Shown: positions 6,788 through 13,373 of the stretch, piece after piece
Layout of the letters: each line of letters starts with the position of its first letter
Numbering within the stretch: the first letter of the stretch is position 1
Source: Pseudomonadota bacterium
Lineage (GTDB): Bacteria; Pseudomonadota; Alphaproteobacteria; Rhizobiales; Aestuariivirgaceae
DNA: 13,373 nt
NCBI GenBank assembly: GCA_016522385.1
Contig: JAEKFU010000727.1
Coordinates: 1-13,373, forward strand
Direction: 5' to 3'
Position numbers and translations under genes: made by a program
Notes under the pieces: generated by a model
The model's database searches: none
The model's input: only the letters and a program-made list of their open reading frames with translations
What the model was told of the DNA's origin: nothing

Positions 6788-8620
6788 TCATATTGCCGAA
6801 ACGACGGGATCCAGTCGTGCGCTTTGCGGATAGACGCTGATACGCGGCACATCGCCGGCGCGAAGCCGATCCTGCATGCGCTGCCAATAGTTGGGTGTCA
6901 TAAGTTCGCCATGCTGGCTGCGAAACAGTCGAAGGAGATCGCGATCTTCCAGGCCCAGGCCGGCATCGATCTCTTCGGGCAGGAAAACGTAGCCGTCTTC
7001 GAAGAACCAATCGGGGATGTCCTCCTCACCCTCGACACGGTCGAGATTAGTTCGGATCTTGATGTCGGTCAGGGATTCGACGGCGTCGTAGTCGAACAAG
7101 TAGATCTTGCCGTAATAGCTGACGCCGTAATTGCGGGCATCGAGGTCGCGGTTGAAGATGTTAGCCGCCGCGTTGTTCTTGATGCAATCACCGAGATTGA
7201 TGATGGCGGCGTGGGCTTCGCTGCGGGTGGCGGTTCTGAGATAGAGATTGAGCGGCACCATTTTTGGCTGGACAATGAGATGCCGGAAGGCGATCCGGTT
7301 GCCATGGCGAGTGACATTCTGACAGGCCGCTGATAACAGCTCGTCAAGCAGTTCATCACTAAACCAGGACTGGTCAAGATCGATCCTCTGGTAGATGATG
7401 TTGTCAAGCATCGAGCCTGTGCGGTTGATTTCATGCACCTTGCGATATTTGGCCAGTACGCTGGGAATGCCGGGAAACGCACCCCACTTATACTGTTCCG
7501 TCGGCTTGTCGCGGACGATTTTAAGTACATAGGCCGAAGACGGAGCAGAAAAACCGATGGCGACGGAGCCGCGAAAACCGACTGCCGTGTCGAGAACCTC
7601 ACCGTGTGCTGTCAACTCGCGGCGCAGGTCGTCCATGACCGCCACCTTGCCGATATGGTTGAATCCGATGGTCGAATAGTGCAGGCCCAGCGCGCTACCT
7701 GGCATCAGCAAGTGCAGGAAAGACGACAGTTCATGATAGCGTGTGTTGGTGACGTGGAAATTGGCCAGGGTTGATGAAAAAATGTTGTGGGCTTCGGACT
7801 CGCTCAGCAAAACGGCGTCGATGAAGATCCCGTCGTTGCGATTATCCAGCGAGAAGATGAGCGGTGCTGTGGAACCGTCGGAGAAACTGATGCGGCCGAC
7901 GATATAGGCACCACGATTGCGATAGAAACCGGCGACAATCACGTTGATTGCCTGGATGGCTGGCGAAGCACGCATCTTCAGAACGTCGTTGATGCGCCGG
8001 CTCGCAGCTTCGGCGTCCTTGTCAAGACTGCGAAAAGGCGCCGTAAAAGCCGGGATCGAAAGGATCTCCCTGACAAGCGAGGGGTCGATCTTCAGCGGTC
8101 CGGCAAAATGGCGCTGGATATGCGGGAAGGACCCTTTTAGCTCGGGTCGCCGCCAACCGAGCGCGTATTCAACCGGTCGCCAGCTGTCATCATCATAGGT
8201 AATGCGACGCAATGAATGGATATAGGCTGCAGCAATATCGCTTTCGTAGCGCTCGGCGATGACCGGCATGTAGTGGCCCTCGATGTCGCGCCAGATCTGG
8301 TCTTTGGAGGCCAGTTCAGGGAACACTCTCCTTAGCCGGGCGGCAAGTTGGCGAATGCTCTCTGAATAGATCGTAAGACGTTGCCGGCTGAGAAAAAGCG
8401 ATTTGGATGCATCGCGGTCCTCGAAGGCGGCCTTGGCGTGCTGCGGTATGGCGCGGCTGTCGAAGTAATAACTCTCAAAAGCGTGCAGAATTGCCCAGGC
8501 AGTACGCTCGACCTTCTCAGCGCGATTAACCGCCATCGCGATCCAGCGAATATGGTCACCAATGTGCGGCGGCGGCCGCATCCGCAATCGCTCAGCGGTG
8601 GGTGTGAAGTCGAGGGACAT
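6788..8620 (-). CDS. aceK: Isocitrate dehydrogenase kinase/phosphatase (AceK)
   Basis: AceK phosphorylates isocitrate dehydrogenase to slow the TCA cycle and push carbon into the glyoxylate bypass, and reverses this with its own phosphatase activity; it is cytoplasmic. From the ATG at 8618-8620 the protein has 610 residues. Family blocks are present: GFYRNRGAYIVGR (231-243), FIDAVLL (316-322 of the longest frame), VPLNLYL and NIFNRDLDARNYG...YLFDYD. By alignment from memory, E. coli K336, D371 (phosphatase), D457, N462 and D475 correspond to K367, D406, D492, N497 and D510, all conserved, so both activities should be intact. E. coli AceK has 578 residues and begins near the AWAILHAFE block here, so this protein has an N-terminal extension. 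The frame stays open to a TTG at 8768-8770 and has another ATG at 8726-8728; no start has a clear ribosome site. aceA and aceB are not nearby. Confidence 0.94.
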   Translation of the reverse strand: MSLDFTPTAERLRMRPPPHIGDHIRWIAMAVNRAEKVERTAWAILHAFESYYFDSRAIPQHAKAAFEDRDASKSLFLSRQRLTIYSESIRQLAARLRRVFPELASKDQIWRDIEGHYMPVIAERYESDIAAAYIHSLRRITYDDDSWRPVEYALGWRRPELKGSFPHIQRHFAGPLKIDPSLVREILSIPAFTAPFRSLDKDAEAASRRINDVLKMRASPAIQAINVIVAGFYRNRGAYIVGRISFSDGSTAPLIFSLDNRNDGIFIDAVLLSESEAHNIFSSTLANFHVTNTRYHELSSFLHLLMPGSALGLHYSTIGFNHIGKVAVMDDLRRELTAHGEVLDTAVGFRGSVAIGFSAPSSAYVLKIVRDKPTEQYKWGAFPGIPSVLAKYRKVHEINRTGSMLDNIIYQRIDLDQSWFSDELLDELLSAACQNVTRHGNRIAFRHLIVQPKMVPLNLYLRTATRSEAHAAIINLGDCIKNNAAANIFNRDLDARNYGVSYYGKIYLFDYDAVESLTDIKIRTNLDRVEGEEDIPDWFFEDGYVFLPEEIDAGLGLEDRDLLRLFRSQHGELMTPNYWQRMQDRLRAGDVPRISVYPQSARLDPVVSAI

Positions 8621-8812
8621 GATGTCAACTTGGCGAGTGTTGGTGTTAAGATCAACAACGATTGGCAGGTGCGGCAAGTTATCTGGCCCGCTTGAATTTG
8701 TAGTTATGACCTTTTCACTAATTGGCATGGAAAGGATGTTTGCGCCTCTGCTACTAAAAACGTCTAACAAGGCGAAATTCTTCAGCTGGACCGTGGAAAA
8801 GAACTTTTGAGC

Positions 8813-8832
8813 GTGTTGTTCAAAGGCAACAC
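8813..8832. repeat. Inverted repeat GTGTTG-N8-CAACAC, operator-like
   Basis: Perfect 6-bp arms separated by eight bases, with no further pairing outside or inside. It lies between the divergent aceK and outer-membrane genes. Arm length and spacing suit a dimeric helix-turn-helix regulator. It could also be a hairpin in an aceK leader. Which regulator would bind is not visible. Confidence 0.35.
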
Positions 8833-8899
8833 CTGCCGAAATTATTGTCTGCCTGGAGAGAATTCGGGCAGTTTCAGGTGCTAGCGGTTCGTCCCGTAA

Positions 8900-8933
8900 T
8901 TGACATACCTTCTCACGTGACCTTCAGTACAAT
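8900..8933 (+). promoter_or_regulatory. Candidate promoter and palindrome upstream of the barrel gene
   Basis: TTGACA at 8900-8905 is a perfect -35 hexamer. At the standard 17-base spacing the -10 would be TTCAGT (weak). TACAAT at 8928-8933 is a much better -10 but 22 bases away. The palindrome TCACGTGA (8913-8920) lies in the spacer, where a bound protein would block or alter the promoter. Confidence 0.35.
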
Positions 8934-8967
8934 GAATAAGAATCGAACGGTTTGCGAGGGTAGCCAC

Positions 8968-9852
8968 ATGAAGCACTTAATTCCGTTTGCGAGTGGCATG
9001 GCATGTGCCATTGCCATTACGACGCCTGCATGGGCTGCAGATGTGAATTTTGAAAATGCCAGTGAATGTGCAGTTTCTGGATTCAATGGCAAGGTTGAAG
9101 GTGCCGGCGGCTATTACGAAGACCAGACTACGAATAGCAACGGGCGCGGACACGGTGCCGCATCATTGTCTTTGCCACTCGGGTGTATGTGGGCACTGCA
9201 AATCGATGGCGCCTACGGTGCAATTGGCCCAGCTGACGGTGGGGGCGTTGGCGCGCATCTGTTTACTCGCGATCCTAGCAGTTATCTGTTCGGTGTTTTC
9301 GGATCGTACTCGAATGTCGATGACATCATCAACAATGATATATTCCGGATCGGCGGGGAGGCGGAATTCTATTTTGGTCAGTTTTCTCTCGAGGGTCTGG
9401 CGGGATATGAAGATGCCGATTTCAGCGGTAATGACTGGTTTGCATCCGCAACCGCGGCATTTTATGCGACAGATGATGTGCGGCTGTACGCAGGATATCG
9501 ACATTTCCTTTCCACCGATACCGGCGTGGTGGGTGTTGAGTGGCAGCCGCATTTTTCAGGTTTGCCTGTCACGCTTTTCACGGAAGGCCAGGTTGGCAGC
9601 GACGATTTCGTTTCGGTTCTGGGCGGCGTACGGTTCTATTTCGGAGCCGGTGACAAGAGCCTGAAGCGGCGACATCGCGAAGATGACCCGGCCAACCTTA
9701 TTATGAACCTCTTGTCGAATGTGTGCGGCGGCCGCTTCCCGGCGTCGGGTGGCGGTGCGGCCGAAGGCAAAATTTTGGACGGCCTAGCGGCAAGCGATGT
9801 TGACAGTTGCGGCAACGCGCTCGATGGCGGCGTCGTGGTGGTGCCGGAGTGA
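8968..9852 (+). CDS. Outer-membrane beta-barrel (porin-like) protein
   Basis: A 294-residue exported protein. Residues 1-23 form a signal peptide ending AWA before ADVNFENA. Residues about 40-227 alternate polar and hydrophobic/aromatic residues in short strands (for example EAEFYFGQFSLEGLAGYED and VRLYAGYRHF), as in small outer-membrane barrels. The last strand appears to be VLGGVRFYFG near 217-226. A tail of about 68 residues follows, starting with the charged LKRRHREDDP and continuing Gly/Ala-rich with Cys253 and Cys281. Two more cysteines (34 and 73) are in the barrel part. The ATG at 8968-8970 was chosen because the signal peptide starts there and GAGGG precedes it by seven bases; the open frame extends upstream to 8845 without support. 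Ligand and function are unknown. Confidence 0.8.
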   Translation: MKHLIPFASGMACAIAITTPAWAADVNFENASECAVSGFNGKVEGAGGYYEDQTTNSNGRGHGAASLSLPLGCMWALQIDGAYGAIGPADGGGVGAHLFTRDPSSYLFGVFGSYSNVDDIINNDIFRIGGEAEFYFGQFSLEGLAGYEDADFSGNDWFASATAAFYATDDVRLYAGYRHFLSTDTGVVGVEWQPHFSGLPVTLFTEGQVGSDDFVSVLGGVRFYFGAGDKSLKRRHREDDPANLIMNLLSNVCGGRFPASGGGAAEGKILDGLAASDVDSCGNALDGGVVVVPE

Positions 9853-10116
9853 AGATTGTAACGAGCGATTAGGCGTTTGGGCGCGTCGCAAACCGGTTTA
9901 CCGCTTTACAGCTTGCGATATGTTTGGAGCGATACGGTCTGTGTCTGCTTGATGGCGCAAGACGTGCTCGAGGCCCTTCCGCAAGCGATCGTTTGGGGGG
10001 CGCGACGGGTATATGGCGGCAAACTACGGCCCGCTCGGCGCTCACATGATCACACTGGATGATTGACTGCAGCATGACGATGCAATGTCAACTGCTGCGT
10101 GATCTATGTACGTGAT
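9853..10116. other. Intergenic region between convergent genes
   Basis: The barrel gene and the PaaK-like gene converge here. The 10-bp palindrome AAACCGGTTT (9890-9899) lies within a wider inverted repeat, TCGCAA (9886-9891) and TTGCGA (9913-9918), that could fold at the end of the barrel message. It has no T-run. Short reading frames in this stretch show no coding character. No RNA gene was recognised. Confidence 0.4.
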
Positions 10117-10123
10117 CTATGTA
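10098..10123. repeat. Perfect 13-bp tandem repeat at the PaaK-like gene end
   Basis: CGTGATCTATGTA occurs twice head to tail (10098-10110 and 10111-10123). The second copy contains the TAG stop codon of the minus-strand gene; the first copy is just beyond it. This looks like a simple slippage duplication. Confidence 0.8.
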
Positions 10124-11463
10124 ATTGAGTGTTCTAACTCCCTGTAAACGAATGAATATTTTCCGGCCGAGGATGGGCCGAGTGCGGCCACCTCGCAACA
10201 GGTTACGTGGATATCTTTCCCGGTGTGTAGGCGTACAAAGTCAATGGCGCCAGCCGTGTCGACCGTATCTTGTCGTGGTGTCTGCATATATCTTAGCTCT
10301 GCGGTGTTTTCGCCAGTTTGCACAAGTTGCCACCGGCAGCCGCCAAGATAGCGTGACATTTCGGTTGTCGAGATGTTGAGACGACCGGTTGTCCCATTCG
10401 AGAATGCAAACAAGCCATCGCGGCGGCCATGAATTGTGCCGATCAGCGGACTCGGCCGGCCGCAAGGGCATGGCGGTGACAGAGAGACATAATCGTCGAG
10501 ACGGTAGCGAATGAGTGGCATTGCCAGATTGAACAAGGGTGTGACCACCAGGCGGCCGGGCTGGCCATAGTCACAGGCAGTTCCATCATCTCCAATAACT
10601 TCCACGATCGCCAGTTCGGACAATATGTGATAGCCGCCTGAAACTGGGCATTGCGTGGCGATGCTGCCACATTCCGACGTCGCAAATACATCAATTATCT
10701 CGCAGCCGAGATGCTCGCGACATTGAACTCGGATATCACTATCGACGGTCTCCCCGACACTGTAGATCGCTTCGATCTTAGGTGGAGTACTGCCCTGCTT
10801 GTCGACTTCTTGCGCCAATCGCAATGCGTTTGATGGCAGCGTATTGAGGTAGATTGGTTCACGCCGGGTCAACCAATCTAACTGATATTGCGGGTGATGG
10901 TGAATTTGAAGCCAATGCTTCTTGCCGCGGTCGTCAGCTGCGAGCCACGGTGGGCCACGCAGTCGGCCATCCGGGTCAGGAGGCTCGAATGTCGGTGGCT
11001 GGGTTGCAAGAGCCCGGATATAGGCCAGATCCCTTGACCAGTCGACACCGTGATTTTCCGCATGTCGATATGCAGCGCAAGCGGTTGCAAGATCAGTCAA
11101 CTGCGTTTTGGCAATACGAACCGGCGAGCCTGTTGTTGCAGAGCTCTGGGCAAAAGTGATGTGGCCGTGGTCTGCTGGCACCACCGGGCACCGGATGCTG
11201 TCATGGTGACAGATCAGGTCCTGTTTGGTCATAATACGCACCTCATGCCAGCGATCGAAACAATAGGTGCCGTCAGCGTCTTTGATGGGGGCCAATCGTT
11301 TCCGATGGAAGGGGGCGTGACGTTCGACGTGCTCTAGAAATGTCGCGGCTACAGAACGCTGGTGATCCAAAAGGTCTTGCTGCGTTATTCGCTCGCACGC
11401 CACGAGACTCTGGTGATAGCGGTACGCCAATTCGTAGTTTTTTTGGTTCTCTTGATCTGGCAT
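10117..11463 (-). CDS. Adenylate-forming enzyme, phenylacetate-CoA ligase (PaaK/CapK)-like
   Basis: A 448-residue member of the PaaK/CapK/coenzyme F390 synthetase group, which activates a carboxylic acid with ATP as an acyl-adenylate and usually passes it to CoA or another acceptor. The ATP loop is SSATTGSP at 107-114, FATSECG at 260-266 matches the adenine-binding motif, RYRLDDYV at 319-326 carries the ribose-binding Asp, CPCGRP at 332-337 is typical of this group, and HGRRDG at 345-350 is the hinge. A lysine in AGKYSF (435) is a candidate for the C-terminal catalytic Lys. The length is normal. The acyl substrate is unknown; true phenylacetate degradation is unlikely because no paa genes are nearby. 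It diverges from the hexapeptide acyltransferase with about 21 bases between the chosen start codons, suggesting shared control and a shared pathway. GGGA 12 bases before the ATG is a weak ribosome site. Confidence 0.85.
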   Translation of the reverse strand: MPDQENQKNYELAYRYHQSLVACERITQQDLLDHQRSVAATFLEHVERHAPFHRKRLAPIKDADGTYCFDRWHEVRIMTKQDLICHHDSIRCPVVPADHGHITFAQSSATTGSPVRIAKTQLTDLATACAAYRHAENHGVDWSRDLAYIRALATQPPTFEPPDPDGRLRGPPWLAADDRGKKHWLQIHHHPQYQLDWLTRREPIYLNTLPSNALRLAQEVDKQGSTPPKIEAIYSVGETVDSDIRVQCREHLGCEIIDVFATSECGSIATQCPVSGGYHILSELAIVEVIGDDGTACDYGQPGRLVVTPLFNLAMPLIRYRLDDYVSLSPPCPCGRPSPLIGTIHGRRDGLFAFSNGTTGRLNISTTEMSRYLGGCRWQLVQTGENTAELRYMQTPRQDTVDTAGAIDFVRLHTGKDIHVTCCEVAALGPSSAGKYSFVYRELEHSIT

Positions 11464-11484
11464 GAATGTTGTCCCAATGACGAA

Positions 11485-12189
11485 ATGACAGTTTGCGCGC
11501 TGCCCAAAGTCGCGGCTTGGATGCAGATTATCAACAGAGAGGGCATTTTGCTCCAGGTAGACAAGGTTGTACTGCTCAGTGCAGAGGATCCGTTATCGAC
11601 GGATGTACTGGAATCGCTGGCGCGTTTGAACATTGAAGTATTGTCTGCGGTGTTGATGGGGCCACCAATGTGGGAAGTGGCACCTGTGCCGGTTGTGCTC
11701 CAGCATGATGAAATATCGGCGATGCTGGCAAAATCACCGGCGGTGGTCGGGTCGCATGCACCACGTGTGCGCCAAAGGGCCCGCAATGTTGGCGAAGAGG
11801 CCGGCTTCAAAGAATTTGCAACGATCATCGATCCGTCAGCGATCGTTGCAAAAAGTTCTAACATTGCCGATGGGGTTTATCTTAATGCAGGCGCCATCGT
11901 TGCCGGACACACCAGCATCGCTGCAAACGCATTGGTCAATCGCGGCGCAAGTCTTGGCCATCACTCGGCGATGGAGAGCTTTGCCGTGTTGGGTCCGGGC
12001 GCTATAGTGCCGTCAAATTGCCGAATTTGTTCTGGCGCGATGCTTGGGGCGGGTGCGGTCTTGCGCCCAGATATCGTTGTGGGTCCCGGCAGTATTGTCG
12101 GTGCAGGTGCAGTGGTAGTCAAAAACGTCGAGGCAAATGTTGTCGTTGCGGGAAATCCCGCACGGGTGATCAGCGAAGTGCCTGCTTAG
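11485..12189 (+). CDS. NeuD/PglD-like left-handed beta-helix acyltransferase
   Basis: A 234-residue sugar O- or N-acyltransferase candidate. The C-terminal half is a left-handed beta-helix made of hexapeptide repeats (IDPSAIVAKSSNIADGVYLNAGAIV and onward), closing with GSIVGAGAVVVKNVEANVVVAGNPARVI, the standard end of NeuD/PglD proteins. His159-His160 in ASLGHHSAM are placed like the catalytic His of PglD. The N-terminal third resembles the PglD nucleotide-sugar domain (VDKVVLLSAEDPLSTDVLESL), but the usual glycine-rich GxGG turn is missing. Acetyl-CoA would be the normal donor. The ATG at 11485-11487 is chosen because earlier in-frame starts overlap the divergent gene; an ATG at 11521-11523 is an alternative, and neither has a strong ribosome site. 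It is transcribed away from the PaaK-like gene, which might supply an activated acyl group. Confidence 0.8.
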   Translation: MTVCALPKVAAWMQIINREGILLQVDKVVLLSAEDPLSTDVLESLARLNIEVLSAVLMGPPMWEVAPVPVVLQHDEISAMLAKSPAVVGSHAPRVRQRARNVGEEAGFKEFATIIDPSAIVAKSSNIADGVYLNAGAIVAGHTSIAANALVNRGASLGHHSAMESFAVLGPGAIVPSNCRICSGAMLGAGAVLRPDIVVGPGSIVGAGAVVVKNVEANVVVAGNPARVISEVPA

Positions 12190-12418
12190 ACGTCGTGAGA
12201 CCTCGTAGCGATGAGGACGTCGTCTGCGCAGTATTGTTCTTTGTCTAGGATTGTCGCCGGTTCGCGGAGGCGGCGAGACATGGTTGTGGATGAACTGGGT
12301 TCTTATATTGGAGCTGAACTACCATCCATGAACTGAACCGACTGTTTCGACATCGAAAGAGGCAGTTGGAACGTTTCATCGTTGATAAATTTCGGCCGAG
12401 CAGCTGACTGAAAGCAGC
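12190..12418. other. Intergenic region with two hairpins
   Basis: Twelve bases after the acyltransferase stop, CCTCGT and ATGAGG (12201-12216) form a 6-bp stem with one G-U pair, flanked by a direct repeat GACGTCGT (12189-12196 and 12216-12223). A second stem, TGTCGCCG with CGGCGAGACA (12252-12280), has one bulged base. Neither is followed by a T-run, though 12229-12245 is T-rich. No convincing promoter for the peptidase gene was found, and no gene. Confidence 0.4.
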
Positions 12419-13102
12419 ATGATCTACGCCCTCATCTCAATCGGCATCCTTGCGCTGATCTTCCTGCCCGGCCAATGGGTGAAGTACACCATGCAGCGAC
12501 ATGGTCAGGATCGGCCCGACCTGCCGGGTACCGGTGGTGAACTGGCAGTGCACTTGCTGGAGCGGGCCGGCTTAGATCACGTCAAAGTGGAAGTGACGCC
12601 GAGCGGCGATCATTATGATCCGATCTACAAGGCGGTGCGGCTTACGGCGGCCAATCATGACGGGCGTTCACTGACGGCGGTCGCAGTGGCGACGCACGAG
12701 GTGGCCCATGCTCTGCAGGACGCCAGTGGCTATTCGCCACTCAAATGGCGCACGCGTCTGGCCAGTTTCGTGCACACTGTTCAGCGGATCGGCAGCTGGG
12801 TTCTGCTTGCGACTCCACTGATCGGAATTCTGACCCGCGCACCATCCGTTGTCCTGCTGGAGATTGCAGCCGGTCTTGCCTTCATGTCGACAAGCGTGAT
12901 CGCACATGCCGTGACGTTGCCGGTTGAACTGGATGCTAGCTTCAAGCGCGCTTTGCCGATCCTTGAGGAAGGAAATTATCTCGATGAAAGCGATCTCCCG
13001 GCGGCGCGCAAGGTGTTGAAGGCGGCGGCTTTTTCATATGTCGCGGCGGCCATGATGAGTCTGCTGGACGTCATGCGCTGGCTGCGGCTGTTGCGCATCT
13101 GA
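12419..13102 (+). CDS. YugP-type membrane zinc metallopeptidase
   Basis: A 227-residue membrane protein of the neutral zinc metallopeptidase (Zn_peptidase_2, YugP) family. Helix 1 spans residues 2-18, with further hydrophobic segments at about 125-165 and 203-220. Family blocks are LPGTGGELAVHLLERAG from 35, HYDPIYKAVRL from 65, the zinc-binding HEVAH at 93-97 inside ATHEVAHALQDASGY, and LPVELDAS at 167-174, which holds the likely third zinc ligand (Glu170). All catalytic residues are present and the length is normal. Homologues are widespread, and their substrates are largely unknown; a role in membrane protein turnover is inferred. The ATG at 12419-12421 is preceded only by a weak GAAAG. 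Its stop codon lies three bases from the stop of the convergent gene on the other strand. Confidence 0.9.
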   Translation: MIYALISIGILALIFLPGQWVKYTMQRHGQDRPDLPGTGGELAVHLLERAGLDHVKVEVTPSGDHYDPIYKAVRLTAANHDGRSLTAVAVATHEVAHALQDASGYSPLKWRTRLASFVHTVQRIGSWVLLATPLIGILTRAPSVVLLEIAAGLAFMSTSVIAHAVTLPVELDASFKRALPILEEGNYLDESDLPAARKVLKAAAFSYVAAAMMSLLDVMRWLRLLRI

Positions 13103-13105
13103 AGT

Positions 13106-13373
13106 TTATTCGCCGGCCCGCCCGGCTGGGTCAGCCTTGACCACACAAGCAGCAAACGTGCGCTCGAACAGGCTGCCGTAGTCAACGGGGAAATCACCAG
13201 TTTTCAGAACTCTGAGGCAATCGGCGAAGGTCGTTTGATTGGAGGAGATCACCGGCTTGCCGAGCTCGGCCTCCAGCTTTGTAACGGCATCGGAGTAGGG
13301 CGTAGCGAGCGCGATCCTGACGACGCCAATGAGGCGCAAGGCGCACACAACCGCCGTTGTTGTCGTGGTCGCA
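13106..13373 (-). CDS. Asp/Glu racemase / maleate isomerase family protein, C-terminal part
   Basis: The last 89 residues of a minus-strand gene whose 5' part lies beyond the window. The frame has no stop or required start before the edge: residues TTTTTAVVCALRLIGVVRIALATPYSD read straight through to 13372. RIALATPYSDAVTKLE followed by GKPVISSNQTTFADCLRVL is the signature C-terminal region of the Asp/Glu/hydantoin racemase, arylmalonate decarboxylase and maleate cis-trans isomerase superfamily, which uses paired cysteines for proton abstraction. The catalytic cysteines cannot be judged from this fragment; the Cys in FADCLRVL occupies a position that is usually Ala or similar, in my recollection. 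A GTG at 13346-13348 should not be taken as the start. The gene converges on the metallopeptidase. Confidence 0.75.
   Translation of the reverse strand, partial: ATTTTTAVVCALRLIGVVRIALATPYSDAVTKLEAELGKPVISSNQTTFADCLRVLKTGDFPVDYGSLFERTFAACVVKADPAGRAGE

Larger units (their letters stand above)
8621..8967. promoter_or_regulatory. Divergent control region between aceK and the barrel gene
   Basis: About 350 bases between oppositely transcribed genes. The aceK side (8621-8770) is open in the aceK frame and may partly be coding if a more upstream start is used. The middle has an inverted repeat at 8813-8832. The right side has TTGACA at 8900-8905 and an octamer palindrome. No convincing minus-strand sigma70 promoter for aceK could be picked out. 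Confidence 0.5.

Noticed and set aside
6740..7333. Plus-strand open frame of 197 codons opposite aceK
   Set aside because: It is antisense to the catalytic half of AceK, whose active-site motifs fix the true frame.
8845..8967. 41-codon upstream extension of the barrel gene
   Set aside because: It would place the obvious signal peptide in the middle of the protein and would overlap the TTGACA promoter region.
9869..10075. Minus-strand 68-codon frame in the gap between convergent genes
   Set aside because: The composition is low-complexity basic, there is no ribosome site and no family resemblance.
11362..11484. N-terminal extension of the NeuD-like frame with a hydrophobic stretch
   Set aside because: It overlaps the first 34 codons of the divergent PaaK-like gene. 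The hydrophobic run is a by-product of the antisense frame and is not expected in this family.
1..13373. tRNA, rRNA, CRISPR, insertion sequence or prophage signals
   Set aside because: I searched by eye for T-loop sequences, regularly spaced repeats, terminal inverted repeats and transposase or integrase motifs and found none.

Overview
The window looks like an ordinary chromosomal stretch of an alphaproteobacterium. It is moderately GC-rich, has weak Shine-Dalgarno sites, and carries a betaine/N-methylproline-type flavoprotein demethylase homologue, an AceK and an outer-membrane barrel of a style common in that class. I cannot fix the order or genus from sequence alone. I saw no rRNA, tRNA, CRISPR array, transposase, integrase or phage gene.

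Left part (66-8620), all on the minus strand. Read in transcription order: aceK (isocitrate dehydrogenase kinase/phosphatase), a secreted four-EF-hand protein, a CelD/BcsL-type GNAT acyltransferase, a 12-helix MFS transporter, then a tight two-gene operon. That operon holds a 687-residue two-domain flavoprotein (Old Yellow Enzyme barrel plus FAD/NAD domain, StcD-like) and a short-chain dehydrogenase seven bases behind it. The flavoprotein and SDR look catabolic, probably for a methylated amine or amino acid. The MFS transporter upstream may import the substrate, but a gap of about 400 bases and its own candidate promoter make that link only suggestive. The EF-hand and acyltransferase genes appear to be separate units, divided by a hairpin.

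Middle part (8621-9852). A divergent control region of about 350 bases separates aceK from a plus-strand gene for a secreted outer-membrane beta-barrel protein. It contains a GTGTTG-N8-CAACAC inverted repeat, a TTGACA box and a TCACGTGA palindrome.

Right part (10117-13373). A minus-strand adenylate-forming enzyme (PaaK/CapK-like) and a plus-strand NeuD/PglD-like left-handed beta-helix acyltransferase diverge from starts only about 21 bases apart. They may act together on acyl activation and transfer, as may the distant CelD-like gene, with cell-surface glycans as one possible target. A YugP-type membrane zinc metallopeptidase follows. It converges, three bases apart, on the C-terminal end of an Asp/Glu racemase-maleate isomerase family gene that runs off the right edge.

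The least ordinary points are active-site substitutions in the flavoprotein (a Y-x-H in place of the usual H-x-Y, and a three-cysteine cluster motif) and the palindromes in the aceK/barrel control region. I found no clearly new multi-gene system.
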